Shown here in pieces: positions 1 to 5,590 of a DNA stretch of 8,002 nt (the first letter of the stretch is position 1; each line of letters begins with the position of its first letter). This stretch comes from UBA8337 sp965657665 (GTDB taxonomy: Bacteria; Pseudomonadota; Alphaproteobacteria; RS24), in the NCBI GenBank assembly GCA_965657665.1, contig CBFHPF010000064.1:1-8002 (forward strand), given 5' to 3'. The position numbers and the translations under genes are program-made. The notes beneath the pieces are model-generated. The model saw only the letters and a program-made list of their open reading frames with translations. It was not told the origin of the DNA and made no database searches.

Positions 1-350
1 TCAATGACCTCATGGCCGCTCAAATCATCGCGCCCACATGCACGCAATTCGGCATTAATAAAGCGCATATCAAAATCGGCATTATGGGCAATCAGGGGCG
101 CGTCGCCGACAAAATCCAAAAACGCTTGCGCAATATCGGCAAAAAGCGGCTTGTCGGCCAAAAACGCTGCGCTCAACCCGTGCACTTTTTCGGCTTCGGC
201 GGGCATATCGCGCTGAGGATTAAGATAGACATGAAATGTTTCATTGGTCGGTGTGCGATTGATCAGTTCCAGACACCCGATTTCAACCACGCGGTCGCCG
301 CTATTCGGATCAAGGCCTGTCGTCTCCGTATCAAAAACAATTTCGCGCAT
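1..350 (-). CDS. dnaQ: DNA polymerase III epsilon subunit (3'-5' proofreading exonuclease), N-terminal part, runs off left edge
   Basis: The first 116 codons of a DEDD-family exonuclease are visible; the rest lies beyond the left edge. The product removes misincorporated nucleotides within the Pol III core. Motif Exo I reads FDTETTGLDP, giving metal-binding Asp7 and Glu9. Exo II reads HNADFDMRF, with Asp94 matching the second catalytic Asp of E. coli epsilon. The family stretch PAEAEKVHGLS (residues 50-60) lies between them. Exo III, with the catalytic His and last Asp, is not in the window, so intactness cannot be judged. The ATG at 350-348 is preceded by AGGAAAC and starts MREIVFDTET, which is normal for alphaproteobacterial DnaQ. 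It begins 11 bp after the coaE stop and is the last visible gene of the ppsR-maf-aroE-coaE-dnaQ row. Identification is firm. Confidence 0.95.
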   Translation of the reverse strand, partial: MREIVFDTETTGLDPNSGDRVVEIGCLELINRTPTNETFHVYLNPQRDMPAEAEKVHGLSAAFLADKPLFADIAQAFLDFVGDAPLIAHNADFDMRFINAELRACGRDDLSGHEVI

Positions 351-361
351 TTTGTTTCCTG

Positions 362-1024
362 CTAGTTTATACGAGCGCGCCGCGCTGCCAGAGCCGTGCC
401 GCTTCGTCCGTCAATCGCTTTTAAAATAGCACGCACTTGGTGGTGTGCGTCTTCCAATGAAATCGAGCTGTCCACAATAAAATCTGCTTTTTTGCGCTTA
501 TCAGCGTCGGGCACTTGTTTGGCGAGAATATCATTAAATCGCTCTTCGCTCATACCCGGCCGCGCCAAAACACGGGCGCGCTGCACGTCAAAAGGCGCAG
601 AAACAACAATTGTGCAATCGACAAAGCCATCGCCACCGGTTTCAAATAACAGCGGAATATCCAACACAACACACGGCGCATGCGCCGCCATTGCAGCATC
701 GAGAAATTGCATTTGCGACTTTCTCGCCAGCGGGTGAACAATCGCCTCAAGCTGTTTTAATTTATCGCCATCTTTTAATACATGTTGACCCAATATTGCG
801 CGGTCAACGGCACCATCGACAATTGCTTCCGGTATAAGCGCGCCGATTGGCGCAACCGCTGCACCGCCTTTTTCATACAGCGCATGCACAGCTGCATCAG
901 CGTCATAAACCGGCACGCCTTCAGTAGCAAACATCGCCGCTGTCGCGCTCTTTCCCATGCCGATAGAGCCGGTCAACCCGATTAAGTAAATATTGCCCTC
1001 TTGGCCGTCATTTTTTTGCGTCAT
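362..1024 (-). CDS. coaE: Dephospho-CoA kinase
   Basis: Encodes 220 residues of a cytosolic P-loop kinase that phosphorylates the 3'-hydroxyl of the ribose of dephospho-CoA, the last step of coenzyme A synthesis. The Walker A loop GLTGSIGMGKS spans residues 16-26 with Lys25. The DADAAVH motif (41-47) supplies the acidic residues expected just after the first strand-helix unit. The family segments EAIVHP and VVLDIPLLFE follow. The protein is slightly longer than the usual ~200 residues because of an N-terminal stretch of about 11 residues (MTQKNDGQEGN) and a basic C-terminal tail. The ATG at 1024 is the only reasonable start upstream of the P-loop. It lies 2 bp after the aroE stop, which suggests translational coupling. 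The upstream ribosome site (GGGGT) is weak, as expected for a coupled gene. Confidence 0.95.
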   Translation of the reverse strand: MTQKNDGQEGNIYLIGLTGSIGMGKSATAAMFATEGVPVYDADAAVHALYEKGGAAVAPIGALIPEAIVDGAVDRAILGQHVLKDGDKLKQLEAIVHPLARKSQMQFLDAAMAAHAPCVVLDIPLLFETGGDGFVDCTIVVSAPFDVQRARVLARPGMSEERFNDILAKQVPDADKRKKADFIVDSSISLEDAHHQVRAILKAIDGRSGTALAARRARIN

Positions 1025-1026
1025 TT

Positions 1027-1914
1027 TTACCCCGTTAAATCAGCCACTAGTTTTTGCCGCAGCGCATCGCTGACCGGCGGCAACACGCCTGTCCAAACCT
1101 CAAAAGCCAACGCCGCTTGGTGCAACAACATGCCCAAACCATCAACTGGCACAAAGCCGTCTCGCCGTGCGCGCGCCAATAAATCCGTCTCAAGGGGTGT
1201 GTAAACAATATCACTGACCAGCGCGCCGTCAGCCAATTGCTGTAAATCCATTTCCAGCGGCGCGGCACCATCCATGCCCAAGCTGGTTGTATTAACCAGC
1301 AAATGGCAATCTTGCGCCAACGCAGCGCGCGCATCCCAATCACCAATGATGAGTTTATCGCTCAAGCCCTCTAAAGCCTCAGCGCGCGCCTTTGTACGAT
1401 TGACCAATTTAATCTGCGGCACGCCCTCACGCGCCAGCGCGACAATAATCGCCCGCGCCGCGCCGCCCGCACCCAACACCAAAACCGGATTGTCGCGCCA
1501 TTTGTGCTGCTGCGCATGCTTGGCGGTTGCCTCATCAAGACCGGCAACAAACCCACCGCCATCAGTATTGCGCCCGATGCGCTTGCCATCAACAAAACTG
1601 ATTGTGTTCACCGCGCCCAAGGCCTCGGCTGCCGCATCCAACGCATCCATCGCAGCAAAAGCGTTTTCTTTATGCGGTAGGGTAACATTGGCACCGATAA
1701 ACCCCTCAGCCGCCATTTTGTCCAAAGCGGTCGCGAAATCATCGGCCGGATCAATCGGACAAAGCTCATATGTTTTCGGCCAGTCGCCTGTCGCGTTAGG
1801 TTCGCGCTTGATTGTCTCAAGCCAATAATTATGAATAAGCGGCGAGCGCGAATGAGCTATCGGCCAGCCGATAACACCCAATCGCGGCGCGTTTATGGGC
1901 GCAGCATGGCTCAT
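1027..1914 (-). CDS. aroE: Shikimate 5-dehydrogenase (NADP-dependent)
   Basis: Encodes 295 residues. The enzyme reduces 3-dehydroshikimate to shikimate with NADPH in the route to chorismate and aromatic amino acids. The substrate domain has GWPIAHSRSP (16-25), with Ser22 and Ser24 in the carboxylate-binding positions, and NVTLPHKE (76-83) carrying the catalytic Lys82. NTDGGGF (116-122) carries its partner Asp118. The Rossmann domain has GAGGAARA (148-155) and VNRTKARAE (171-179), where the Asn-Arg-Thr loop is the usual NADP 2'-phosphate site. NTTSLGM and the C-terminal GLGMLLHQAALAFEVWTG (Gln266) complete the family pattern. This favours AroE over the quinate enzyme YdiB. The ATG at 1914 overlaps the maf stop by 4 nt (ATGA), so translation is probably coupled to maf. 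The sequence looks complete and intact. Confidence 0.96.
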   Translation of the reverse strand: MSHAAPINAPRLGVIGWPIAHSRSPLIHNYWLETIKREPNATGDWPKTYELCPIDPADDFATALDKMAAEGFIGANVTLPHKENAFAAMDALDAAAEALGAVNTISFVDGKRIGRNTDGGGFVAGLDEATAKHAQQHKWRDNPVLVLGAGGAARAIIVALAREGVPQIKLVNRTKARAEALEGLSDKLIIGDWDARAALAQDCHLLVNTTSLGMDGAAPLEMDLQQLADGALVSDIVYTPLETDLLARARRDGFVPVDGLGMLLHQAALAFEVWTGVLPPVSDALRQKLVADLTG

Positions 1915-2546
1915 TGAGATAACCCGCCATATTGGCGCAAAGCGCCCAAAAGCGGCAGCAAGGGCAGGCCCAAAATGGCGAAATAATCGCCATCAATGGA
2001 TGCGAATAAATGCGCGCCCAGCCCCTCTAGCTGATAAGCCCCGACCGAGGCCAAAATCCCCTCGCCCGCCGCGCTTAGATAATCATCGAGAAAATCATCA
2101 GAAAAATCGCGCATGGTCAGCGCTACGCTTTGTGTATACGACCAAATCGTTTCGCCATTTTTAACCAGCACAACACCACCAATAAGATAATGCGTGCGGC
2201 CGCGAAATTTCTGCAAATTGGCGCGCGCCTCGGCTAAATCGCGTGGCTTGTCATATAAAACACCATCGCATTGCAAAATCTGGTCGGCCCCGATTATCAG
2301 CCCATCCGTTTTACCGCTTTGTGTCTCGTCCTGCCACACAGCTCGCGCTTTTGCCTCGGCCAGCGCAACAGCCAAAGCGGCGGCATCGCCGGTATGATTT
2401 TGTTTCAGCGCGTCTTCATCAACGCCGGAAACAATCGGTGTAAATTCAAGCCCCGCGCCGGTTAAGATCTGCGCGCGAATTTTACTCTGTGAAGCCAGAA
2501 TAAGGTTTTCAGTTAGAGGCATTTGTGTCGCGAGAGCTTCGGTCAA
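1911..2546 (-). CDS. maf: Maf-family nucleoside triphosphate pyrophosphatase (TTG start)
   Basis: Encodes 211 residues of a Maf/ITPase-like enzyme that hydrolyses non-canonical or free nucleotides to the monophosphate and pyrophosphate. Visible signatures are LASQSKIRAQIL (17-28, the LASxSPRR-type start motif in a relaxed form), GADQIL (86-91, with the presumed catalytic Asp88), the DKPRD lysine at residue 100, GRTHYLIGG (116-124), and the C-terminal YQLEGLGAHLF and IDGDYFAILGLPLLPLL. The SDQ/ADQ form of the central motif resembles the YceF branch (7-methyl-GTP) more than the YhdE branch (dTTP/UTP), but this is inference. The start is TTG at 2546-2544 because AAGGTGG lies 4-5 nt upstream. The next in-frame ATG (2522-2520, residue 9) has no ribosome site. 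The gene follows ppsR by 36 bp and overlaps aroE by 4 nt. Confidence 0.92.
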   Translation of the reverse strand: MTEALATQMPLTENLILASQSKIRAQILTGAGLEFTPIVSGVDEDALKQNHTGDAAALAVALAEAKARAVWQDETQSGKTDGLIIGADQILQCDGVLYDKPRDLAEARANLQKFRGRTHYLIGGVVLVKNGETIWSYTQSVALTMRDFSDDFLDDYLSAAGEGILASVGAYQLEGLGAHLFASIDGDYFAILGLPLLPLLGALRQYGGLSQ

Positions 2547-2550
2547 AGGG

Positions 2551-2557
2551 CCACCTT
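2551..2557 (-). promoter_or_regulatory. Ribosome binding site deciding the maf TTG start
   Basis: On the minus strand these bases read AAGGTGG, a close match to the anti-Shine-Dalgarno complement. They end 4 nt before the TTG at 2546-2544. The downstream in-frame ATG at 2522 has no purine-rich box, so the TTG start is preferred. Confidence 0.6.
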
Positions 2558-2582
2558 TCAGAGTGCTGATATTTGGTCTGCT

Positions 2583-3410
2583 TTATGGCCGCGCCACAGC
2601 ATTTTGTTCATGCTCATGGTGCAGGTTTAAAATTGCGCTGGCTATTTCTTCGACCGAACGCCGCGTGACATCAATCACCGGCCATTGCTGGCGGGCAAAC
2701 AGCCGCCGCGCTTCAGCAATTTCTGTGCGAATGAGGTCGGGGTCAATATATTCGGTTTCACTGTCCTCATTAAGCGTCAGCAAGCGGTTGCGTCGTATCG
2801 CACGCAATCTTTCAGGGCTGTTAATCAACCCGACAATGAGCGGTTTTTCGGCTTCCAGCAATTCTACCGGCGGGTCGAGACCCGGCACGAGCGGCACATT
2901 GGCCGCTTTATAACCGCGATTGGCTAGATAAATACAGGTTGGCGTCTTTGACGTGCGGCTCACGCCGGTCAAAATAATATCTGCCTCATTTAAATCATTT
3001 TGGCTTTGCCCGTCATCATGCTGAATGGTGTAATTCAACGCATTGATGCGGCGAAAATAATCAGTATCCATCGCGTGCTGGCTGCCGGGCTTACCGCTGA
3101 CTTCAACCTTTAAATAAGGCGCCATTTGTTTGACAAACGGGTCAAGCACAGACAGACACGGCACAGCTAATTTATCGCATAATTGATGCAGCTCGCTGCG
3201 CAAGCCTTCATCCAGTATGGAATACATAACCGGCCCCGGATTTTCTTGCACTTCTCGCAACACCCGCGCCAAAGCTTTTTTGCCACGAATAAGGCCGTAT
3301 ATATGCTCCACCGGTTGCGCTTCGACAAATTGTGCGCACACCGCGCGCGCCACCGCTTGGATGGTTTCGCCTGTGCTGTCAGATATCAAATGCAGATGAA
3401 AATATTTCAC
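2583..3410 (-). CDS. ppsR: PEP synthase / pyruvate,phosphate dikinase regulatory kinase-phosphorylase (DUF299)
   Basis: Encodes 275 residues from the chosen GTG. Members of this family are bifunctional: they inactivate PEP synthetase or pyruvate,phosphate dikinase by ADP-dependent phosphorylation of a threonine, and reactivate it by Pi-dependent dephosphorylation. The protein starts KYFHLHLISDSTGET (residues 2-16), the family hallmark. It has the nucleotide-binding loop GVSRTSKTP at 149-157, preceded by ADIILT. The later segments NVPLVPGLDPP and LIVGLINSPERL also fit. Sequence alone does not show whether the target is PpsA or PpdK. The frame is open upstream to a TTG at 3440, but that site has no ribosome box, and family members begin at M-K-x-F-H-L-H. 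I therefore chose the GTG at 3410-3408, where an AGG lies about 9 nt upstream. The gene heads the leftward operon and borders the proposed origin; its counterpart in Rickettsia and Caulobacter is RP001. Confidence 0.93.
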   Translation of the reverse strand: MKYFHLHLISDSTGETIQAVARAVCAQFVEAQPVEHIYGLIRGKKALARVLREVQENPGPVMYSILDEGLRSELHQLCDKLAVPCLSVLDPFVKQMAPYLKVEVSGKPGSQHAMDTDYFRRINALNYTIQHDDGQSQNDLNEADIILTGVSRTSKTPTCIYLANRGYKAANVPLVPGLDPPVELLEAEKPLIVGLINSPERLRAIRRNRLLTLNEDSETEYIDPDLIRTEIAEARRLFARQQWPVIDVTRRSVEEIASAILNLHHEHEQNAVARP

Positions 3411-3519
3411 GCCAGTGCCTGTGAATAATGTGAGTAACAAGGATAAGTCGGGGTTTGGTGCAAGCCAAGACTTTTTGTCCCCATTCGTCCCATTTTCATA
3501 TATCAGTTTGAGGCGATTT

Positions 3520-3558
3520 ATTAACCCGATTTTACCTCTTTAGGAAAACGGGGGTAAT
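3520..3558. repeat. Imperfect inverted repeat (bulged hairpin) in the putative origin
   Basis: Reading inward, ATTA pairs TAAT, CCCG pairs CGGG, TTTT pairs AAAA and CCT pairs AGG, around a CTTT loop. That gives about 15 pairs, interrupted only by short bulges (A3524 opposite G3553-G3554, A3529, A3534). No T-run follows on either side, so it is not an obvious intrinsic terminator. Its outer arm abuts a DnaA-box-like 9-mer at 3558-3566. Confidence 0.45.
3521..3535 (+). promoter_or_regulatory. Possible CtrA-type site (TTAA-N7-TTAC)
   Basis: TTAA at 3521-3524 and TTAC at 3532-3535 are seven bases apart, matching 7 of 8 positions of the alphaproteobacterial CtrA consensus TTAA-N7-TTAA. In Caulobacter, CtrA sites within the hemE-side origin repress initiation. 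Only one such site is visible here and short AT-rich motifs arise by chance, so this is tentative. Confidence 0.25.
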
Positions 3559-3583
3559 TATCCGCCACAATATGGTTCATCAG

Positions 3584-3601
3584 TTATCCCCGCTATCCCC
3601 A
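3584..3601 (+). promoter_or_regulatory. Two abutting DnaA-box-like 9-mers
   Basis: TTATCCCCG (3584-3592) is followed directly by CTATCCCCA (3593-3601), so TATCCCC repeats with a 9-bp period. Each differs from TTATCCACA at two positions. They share the CCCC core with the boxes at 3662-3670 and 3719-3727, which suggests a local variant box rather than chance. Confidence 0.5.
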
Positions 3602-3661
3602 CATTTAAATAGGGTTGCTAGAGACCTATACGCACTGGGTAATGCTGTTTTAGACAAATAA

Positions 3662-3670
3662 TGGGGATAA
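3662..3670 (-). promoter_or_regulatory. DnaA-box-like 9-mer TTATCCCCA
   Basis: The plus strand reads TGGGGATAA, so the minus strand reads TTATCCCCA, one mismatch from TTATCCACA. The core GGGGAT is mirrored by ATCCCC at 3680-3685, forming a 6-bp inverted repeat with an 11-bp spacer. Confidence 0.55.
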
Positions 3671-3718
3671 CGAAAAACCATCCCCGATTTTCACATATTT
3701 TTAAATGGCGTGTCAGTT

Positions 3719-3727
3719 TGGGGATAA
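3719..3727 (-). promoter_or_regulatory. DnaA-box-like 9-mer TTATCCCCA, second copy
   Basis: This is an exact second copy of the 9-mer at 3662-3670 in the same orientation, 57 bp away. It has one mismatch to the DnaA consensus. Exact recurrence in a short gap supports a binding-site role. Confidence 0.55.
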
Positions 3728-3743
3728 AAAACGCATAACTCGA

Positions 3744-3752
3744 TAATCCACA
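3744..3752 (+). promoter_or_regulatory. DnaA-box-like 9-mer TAATCCACA
   Basis: One mismatch (position 2) from TTATCCACA, and comparable to the TGATCCACA boxes known from Caulobacter, which also differ at position 2. It points toward hemE and is the closest box to the AT-rich tract at 3781-3823. Confidence 0.55.
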
Positions 3753-3780
3753 GAAATAGGCTGCGACAACAACCACTACA

Positions 3781-3823
3781 TCCTTTTATTTATTAATAAA
3801 GAAAAAGGACTTAAAACGAAAAC
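3781..3823. other. AT-rich tract upstream of hemE, candidate DNA unwinding element
   Basis: Only 9 of 43 bases are G or C, far below the surrounding sequence. It follows the last DnaA-like box by 28 bp and runs up to the hemE start, so it must also serve as the hemE translation leader. The AAGGA at 3805-3809 is 14 nt from the ATG, an unusually long spacing. The unwinding role is inferred from composition and position. Confidence 0.4.
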
Positions 3824-4867
3824 ATGACACATCAGGCAAGCAAAGTTTCATCAGAGAAAAAATTACTCTCCGTTTTAAACGGACAGGTTTTTGATACGCC
3901 GCCAATATGGTTAATGCGACAAGCAGGGCGGTATTTACCGGAATATCGCAAAACACGCGAACAAGCAGGCGGATTTTTAGATTTATGTTATACGCCTGAG
4001 CTTGCTGAAGAAGTAACGCTGCAACCGATAAGGCGTTACGGATTTGATGCATCTATTTTATTTGCCGATATTCTATTGATACCAGAAGCCATGGGCCAAA
4101 AATTATGGTTTGAGACCGGTGAAGGGCCGCGCCTTGAGCCGATTGCACATGGCGATATGCTATCTCTGGATAATACGAAGTCGCATTTGGCGCCGATTAT
4201 TGAGACGGTATCGCGGCTTTCGGCTTCTTTGCCGCAAGAGACGACGCTTATCGGTTTTGCCGGTGCGCCTTGGACGGTTGCCAGTTATATGGTGGCTGGC
4301 CGCGGCACACCCGACCAAGCACCGGCGCGCGATTTAGCCAAGCAAGACCCGATCGCTTTTCAATCCATTATCGACAAATTGGTTGCTGCCAGTATTGATT
4401 ATTTGGCTGCGCAAGTAGAGGCCGGTGCTGAAGTGTTGCAAATTTTTGAAAGCTGGGCGGCCAGTCTTCAAGGCGATGATTTTCAGCGCTGGTGTATCGC
4501 GCCTGTGGCGGCGATTGTCGCTGGGTTGCGCGCGCGCCATATCAGCGTGCCGATTATAGGGTTTCCGCGTGCTGCTGATTGGGATATGGCAGATTATGCC
4601 CGTCAAACTGGCGTGCAGGCGATTAGTCTCGATACCAGCGCGGACCGCAAAACTATGGTTGAAAATGTGCCGGATGATATTGTGCTGCAAGGAAATCTCG
4701 ACCCACTGATTTTGGTGCAAGGCGGCGATGCGCTACGTGATGGTGTGCGCGCCATCAAAAAAGATTTTTCTGGTCGTCCCTATATTTTCAATCTTGGGCA
4801 TGGCATTGTGCCGCAAACGCCGCCCGCCCATGTCAGTGAATTAATGCATTGGGTGCGCGAAACTTAA
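3824..4867 (+). CDS. hemE: Uroporphyrinogen III decarboxylase
   Basis: Encodes 347 residues, the normal family length. The cytosolic, cofactor-free enzyme decarboxylates the four acetate side chains of uroporphyrinogen III to give coproporphyrinogen III in heme synthesis. WLMRQAGRYLPEYR (29-42) is the first family signature and carries the substrate-binding arginines. FADILLIPEAMG (80-91) includes the catalytic Asp82. GFAGAPWTVASYM (144-156) is the second signature, with Tyr155. NLGHGIVPQTP (323-333) carries His326. The ATG at 3824 agrees with homologues, although the AAGGA box is 14 nt away. The gene is first of the rightward row, and hemJ follows 62 bp downstream with a related function. 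Its promoter should lie inside the proposed origin, so its transcription may affect initiation as described in Caulobacter; this is inference. Confidence 0.97.
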   Translation: MTHQASKVSSEKKLLSVLNGQVFDTPPIWLMRQAGRYLPEYRKTREQAGGFLDLCYTPELAEEVTLQPIRRYGFDASILFADILLIPEAMGQKLWFETGEGPRLEPIAHGDMLSLDNTKSHLAPIIETVSRLSASLPQETTLIGFAGAPWTVASYMVAGRGTPDQAPARDLAKQDPIAFQSIIDKLVAASIDYLAAQVEAGAEVLQIFESWAASLQGDDFQRWCIAPVAAIVAGLRARHISVPIIGFPRAADWDMADYARQTGVQAISLDTSADRKTMVENVPDDIVLQGNLDPLILVQGGDALRDGVRAIKKDFSGRPYIFNLGHGIVPQTPPAHVSELMHWVRET

Positions 4868-4929
4868 TAATTTTTCGGTAATGAGATTGCACGCGAAACG
4901 GCACTCAAGATTGCAAAAAGGTTTTATCA

Positions 4930-5379
4930 ATGCGCGATTTTCTAACTGATATATATCCGTGGCTCTTGGCGTTTCACATTATTATCGTGATGTTTTGGAT
5001 GGCCGGTATGTATTATTTGCCGCGGCTTTTTGTTTATCATGCGGAAGCCATGGAAAACGGTGAGCCTTATGCCGTATTTGAGGTGATGGAAGAAAAATTA
5101 CTGCGTATCATTATGACCCCGGCAATGATTGTGGCTTGGATTTTGGGCTTAAGTCTTATTGCGCGCAGCGGTTTTTTGGAAGGCGCGGGAGGGTGGCTGC
5201 ACACTAAATTATTCTTGGTTGTTTTATTGTCCGGTTATCATGGATTTTTGGCGTCAACACGCAAAAAGTTTTTAGCCGGTGACTTACCGAGACCATCGCG
5301 GTTTTATCGGATGATTAATGAAGTACCGCCGATTTTAACTATTTTGATTGTGATATTGGTGGTTGTTCAACCGTTTTAA
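4930..5379 (+). CDS. hemJ: Protoporphyrinogen IX oxidase, HemJ type (membrane protein)
   Basis: Encodes 149 residues, typical for HemJ (UPF0093), the heme-containing inner-membrane enzyme that oxidises protoporphyrinogen IX to protoporphyrin IX in bacteria lacking HemG or HemY. Four hydrophobic segments are visible at about 9-29, 57-77, 88-107 and 131-147. The first carries His16 in LLAFHIIIVMFWMAGMYYLPRL. The third carries WLHTKL with Lys93. These are the conserved His and Lys of the family implicated in heme binding and activity. LPRLFVYH and the RFYRMINEVPP loop are further hallmarks. The ATG at 4930 has AAAGG eight bases upstream. Placement after hemE fits a heme gene pair, and the hemE-hemJ-rho order is common in alphaproteobacteria. 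The coproporphyrinogen oxidase and ferrochelatase genes that act between and after are not in this window. Confidence 0.93.
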   Translation: MRDFLTDIYPWLLAFHIIIVMFWMAGMYYLPRLFVYHAEAMENGEPYAVFEVMEEKLLRIIMTPAMIVAWILGLSLIARSGFLEGAGGWLHTKLFLVVLLSGYHGFLASTRKKFLAGDLPRPSRFYRMINEVPPILTILIVILVVVQPF

Positions 5380-5407
5380 TCCCAGGCTATGTTCGCGTGC
5401 CAGCCTA

Positions 5408-5439
5408 TTGGCTTGAAGCTTTAAACTGTTGGCTTGAAG
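5408..5439 (+). repeat. 11-bp direct repeat in the rho leader, 21-bp period
   Basis: TTGGCTTGAAG occurs at 5408-5418 and again at 5429-5439, starts 21 bp apart, about two helical turns. A looser relative (TTGGCTTTGA) lies at 5547-5556. The pair sits between the hemJ stop and the rho promoter region and could be an operator or part of the transcribed leader. No regulator is known to me for it. Confidence 0.5.
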
Positions 5440-5530
5440 AATATGTTGCCTTGGGGTAAAACAAAATTCTCGCATTGACGGATAAGCTCGTGGGTCTCAC
5501 GCTGATGGCATCCGATTTTCTAAAATTCAT

Positions 5531-5536
5531 TATAAT
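5531..5536 (+). promoter_or_regulatory. Possible -10 box for rho (TATAAT)
   Basis: A perfect TATAAT lies 54 bp before the rho ATG in the 211-bp hemJ-rho gap. At the usual 16-18 bp upstream there is no good -35 match (the region reads GGCATCCG). A TTGACG at 5475-5480 is too far away to pair with it. The gap itself suggests that rho has its own promoter. Confidence 0.35.
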
Positions 5537-5590
5537 CTGATAGATTTTGGCTTTGATTGACCCGCCCCGCTTTCCCATAAAGGATACGGC

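Larger units (their letters stand above)
3411..3823. other. Probable chromosomal replication origin (oriC) between ppsR and hemE
   Basis: This 413-bp non-coding gap separates divergent ppsR and hemE. The same gene pair flanks the characterised Caulobacter origin and the proposed Rickettsia origin. It contains DnaA-box-like 9-mers (consensus TTATCCACA): 3662-3670 and 3719-3727 (both TTATCCCCA on the minus strand, one mismatch), 3744-3752 (TAATCCACA on plus, one mismatch), and three weaker two-mismatch copies at 3558-3566, 3584-3592 and 3593-3601. An imperfect hairpin lies at 3520-3558. An AT-rich tract next to hemE (3781-3823, 9 G/C of 43) could be the unwinding element. The promoters of both flanking operons must also lie here, but I cannot place them with confidence. 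No tRNA, small open frame or GANTC site is visible. Function is inferred from context plus motifs. Confidence 0.75.

Noticed and set aside
231..244. Palindrome ATGAAA-TG-TTTCAT, reminiscent of a parS arm
   Set aside because: It lacks the central CACGTG-type core of parS and lies within conserved dnaQ codons, so chance is the simpler reading.
12..365. Open frame of 117 codons on the plus strand opposite dnaQ
   Set aside because: It lies antisense to a clearly conserved DnaQ N-terminus and has no recognisable protein features; it is a shadow frame.
1274..1828. Open frame of 184 codons on the plus strand inside aroE
   Set aside because: It is antisense to intact aroE, rich in Ala/Ser as expected from complementary codon bias, with no motif of its own.
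4884..4917. AGATTGCA repeated twice in the hemE-hemJ gap
   Set aside because: An 8-bp repeat with no symmetry or spacing logic and no terminator structure; likely chance.
5402..5413. AGCC-TATT-GGCT hairpin after hemJ as a terminator
   Set aside because: The stem is only 4 bp and there is no following T-run.
5389..5424. Possible 11-codon leader peptide (MFACQPIGLKL) before rho
   Set aside because: There is no convincing ribosome site and no codon pattern typical of an attenuator; too short to support.
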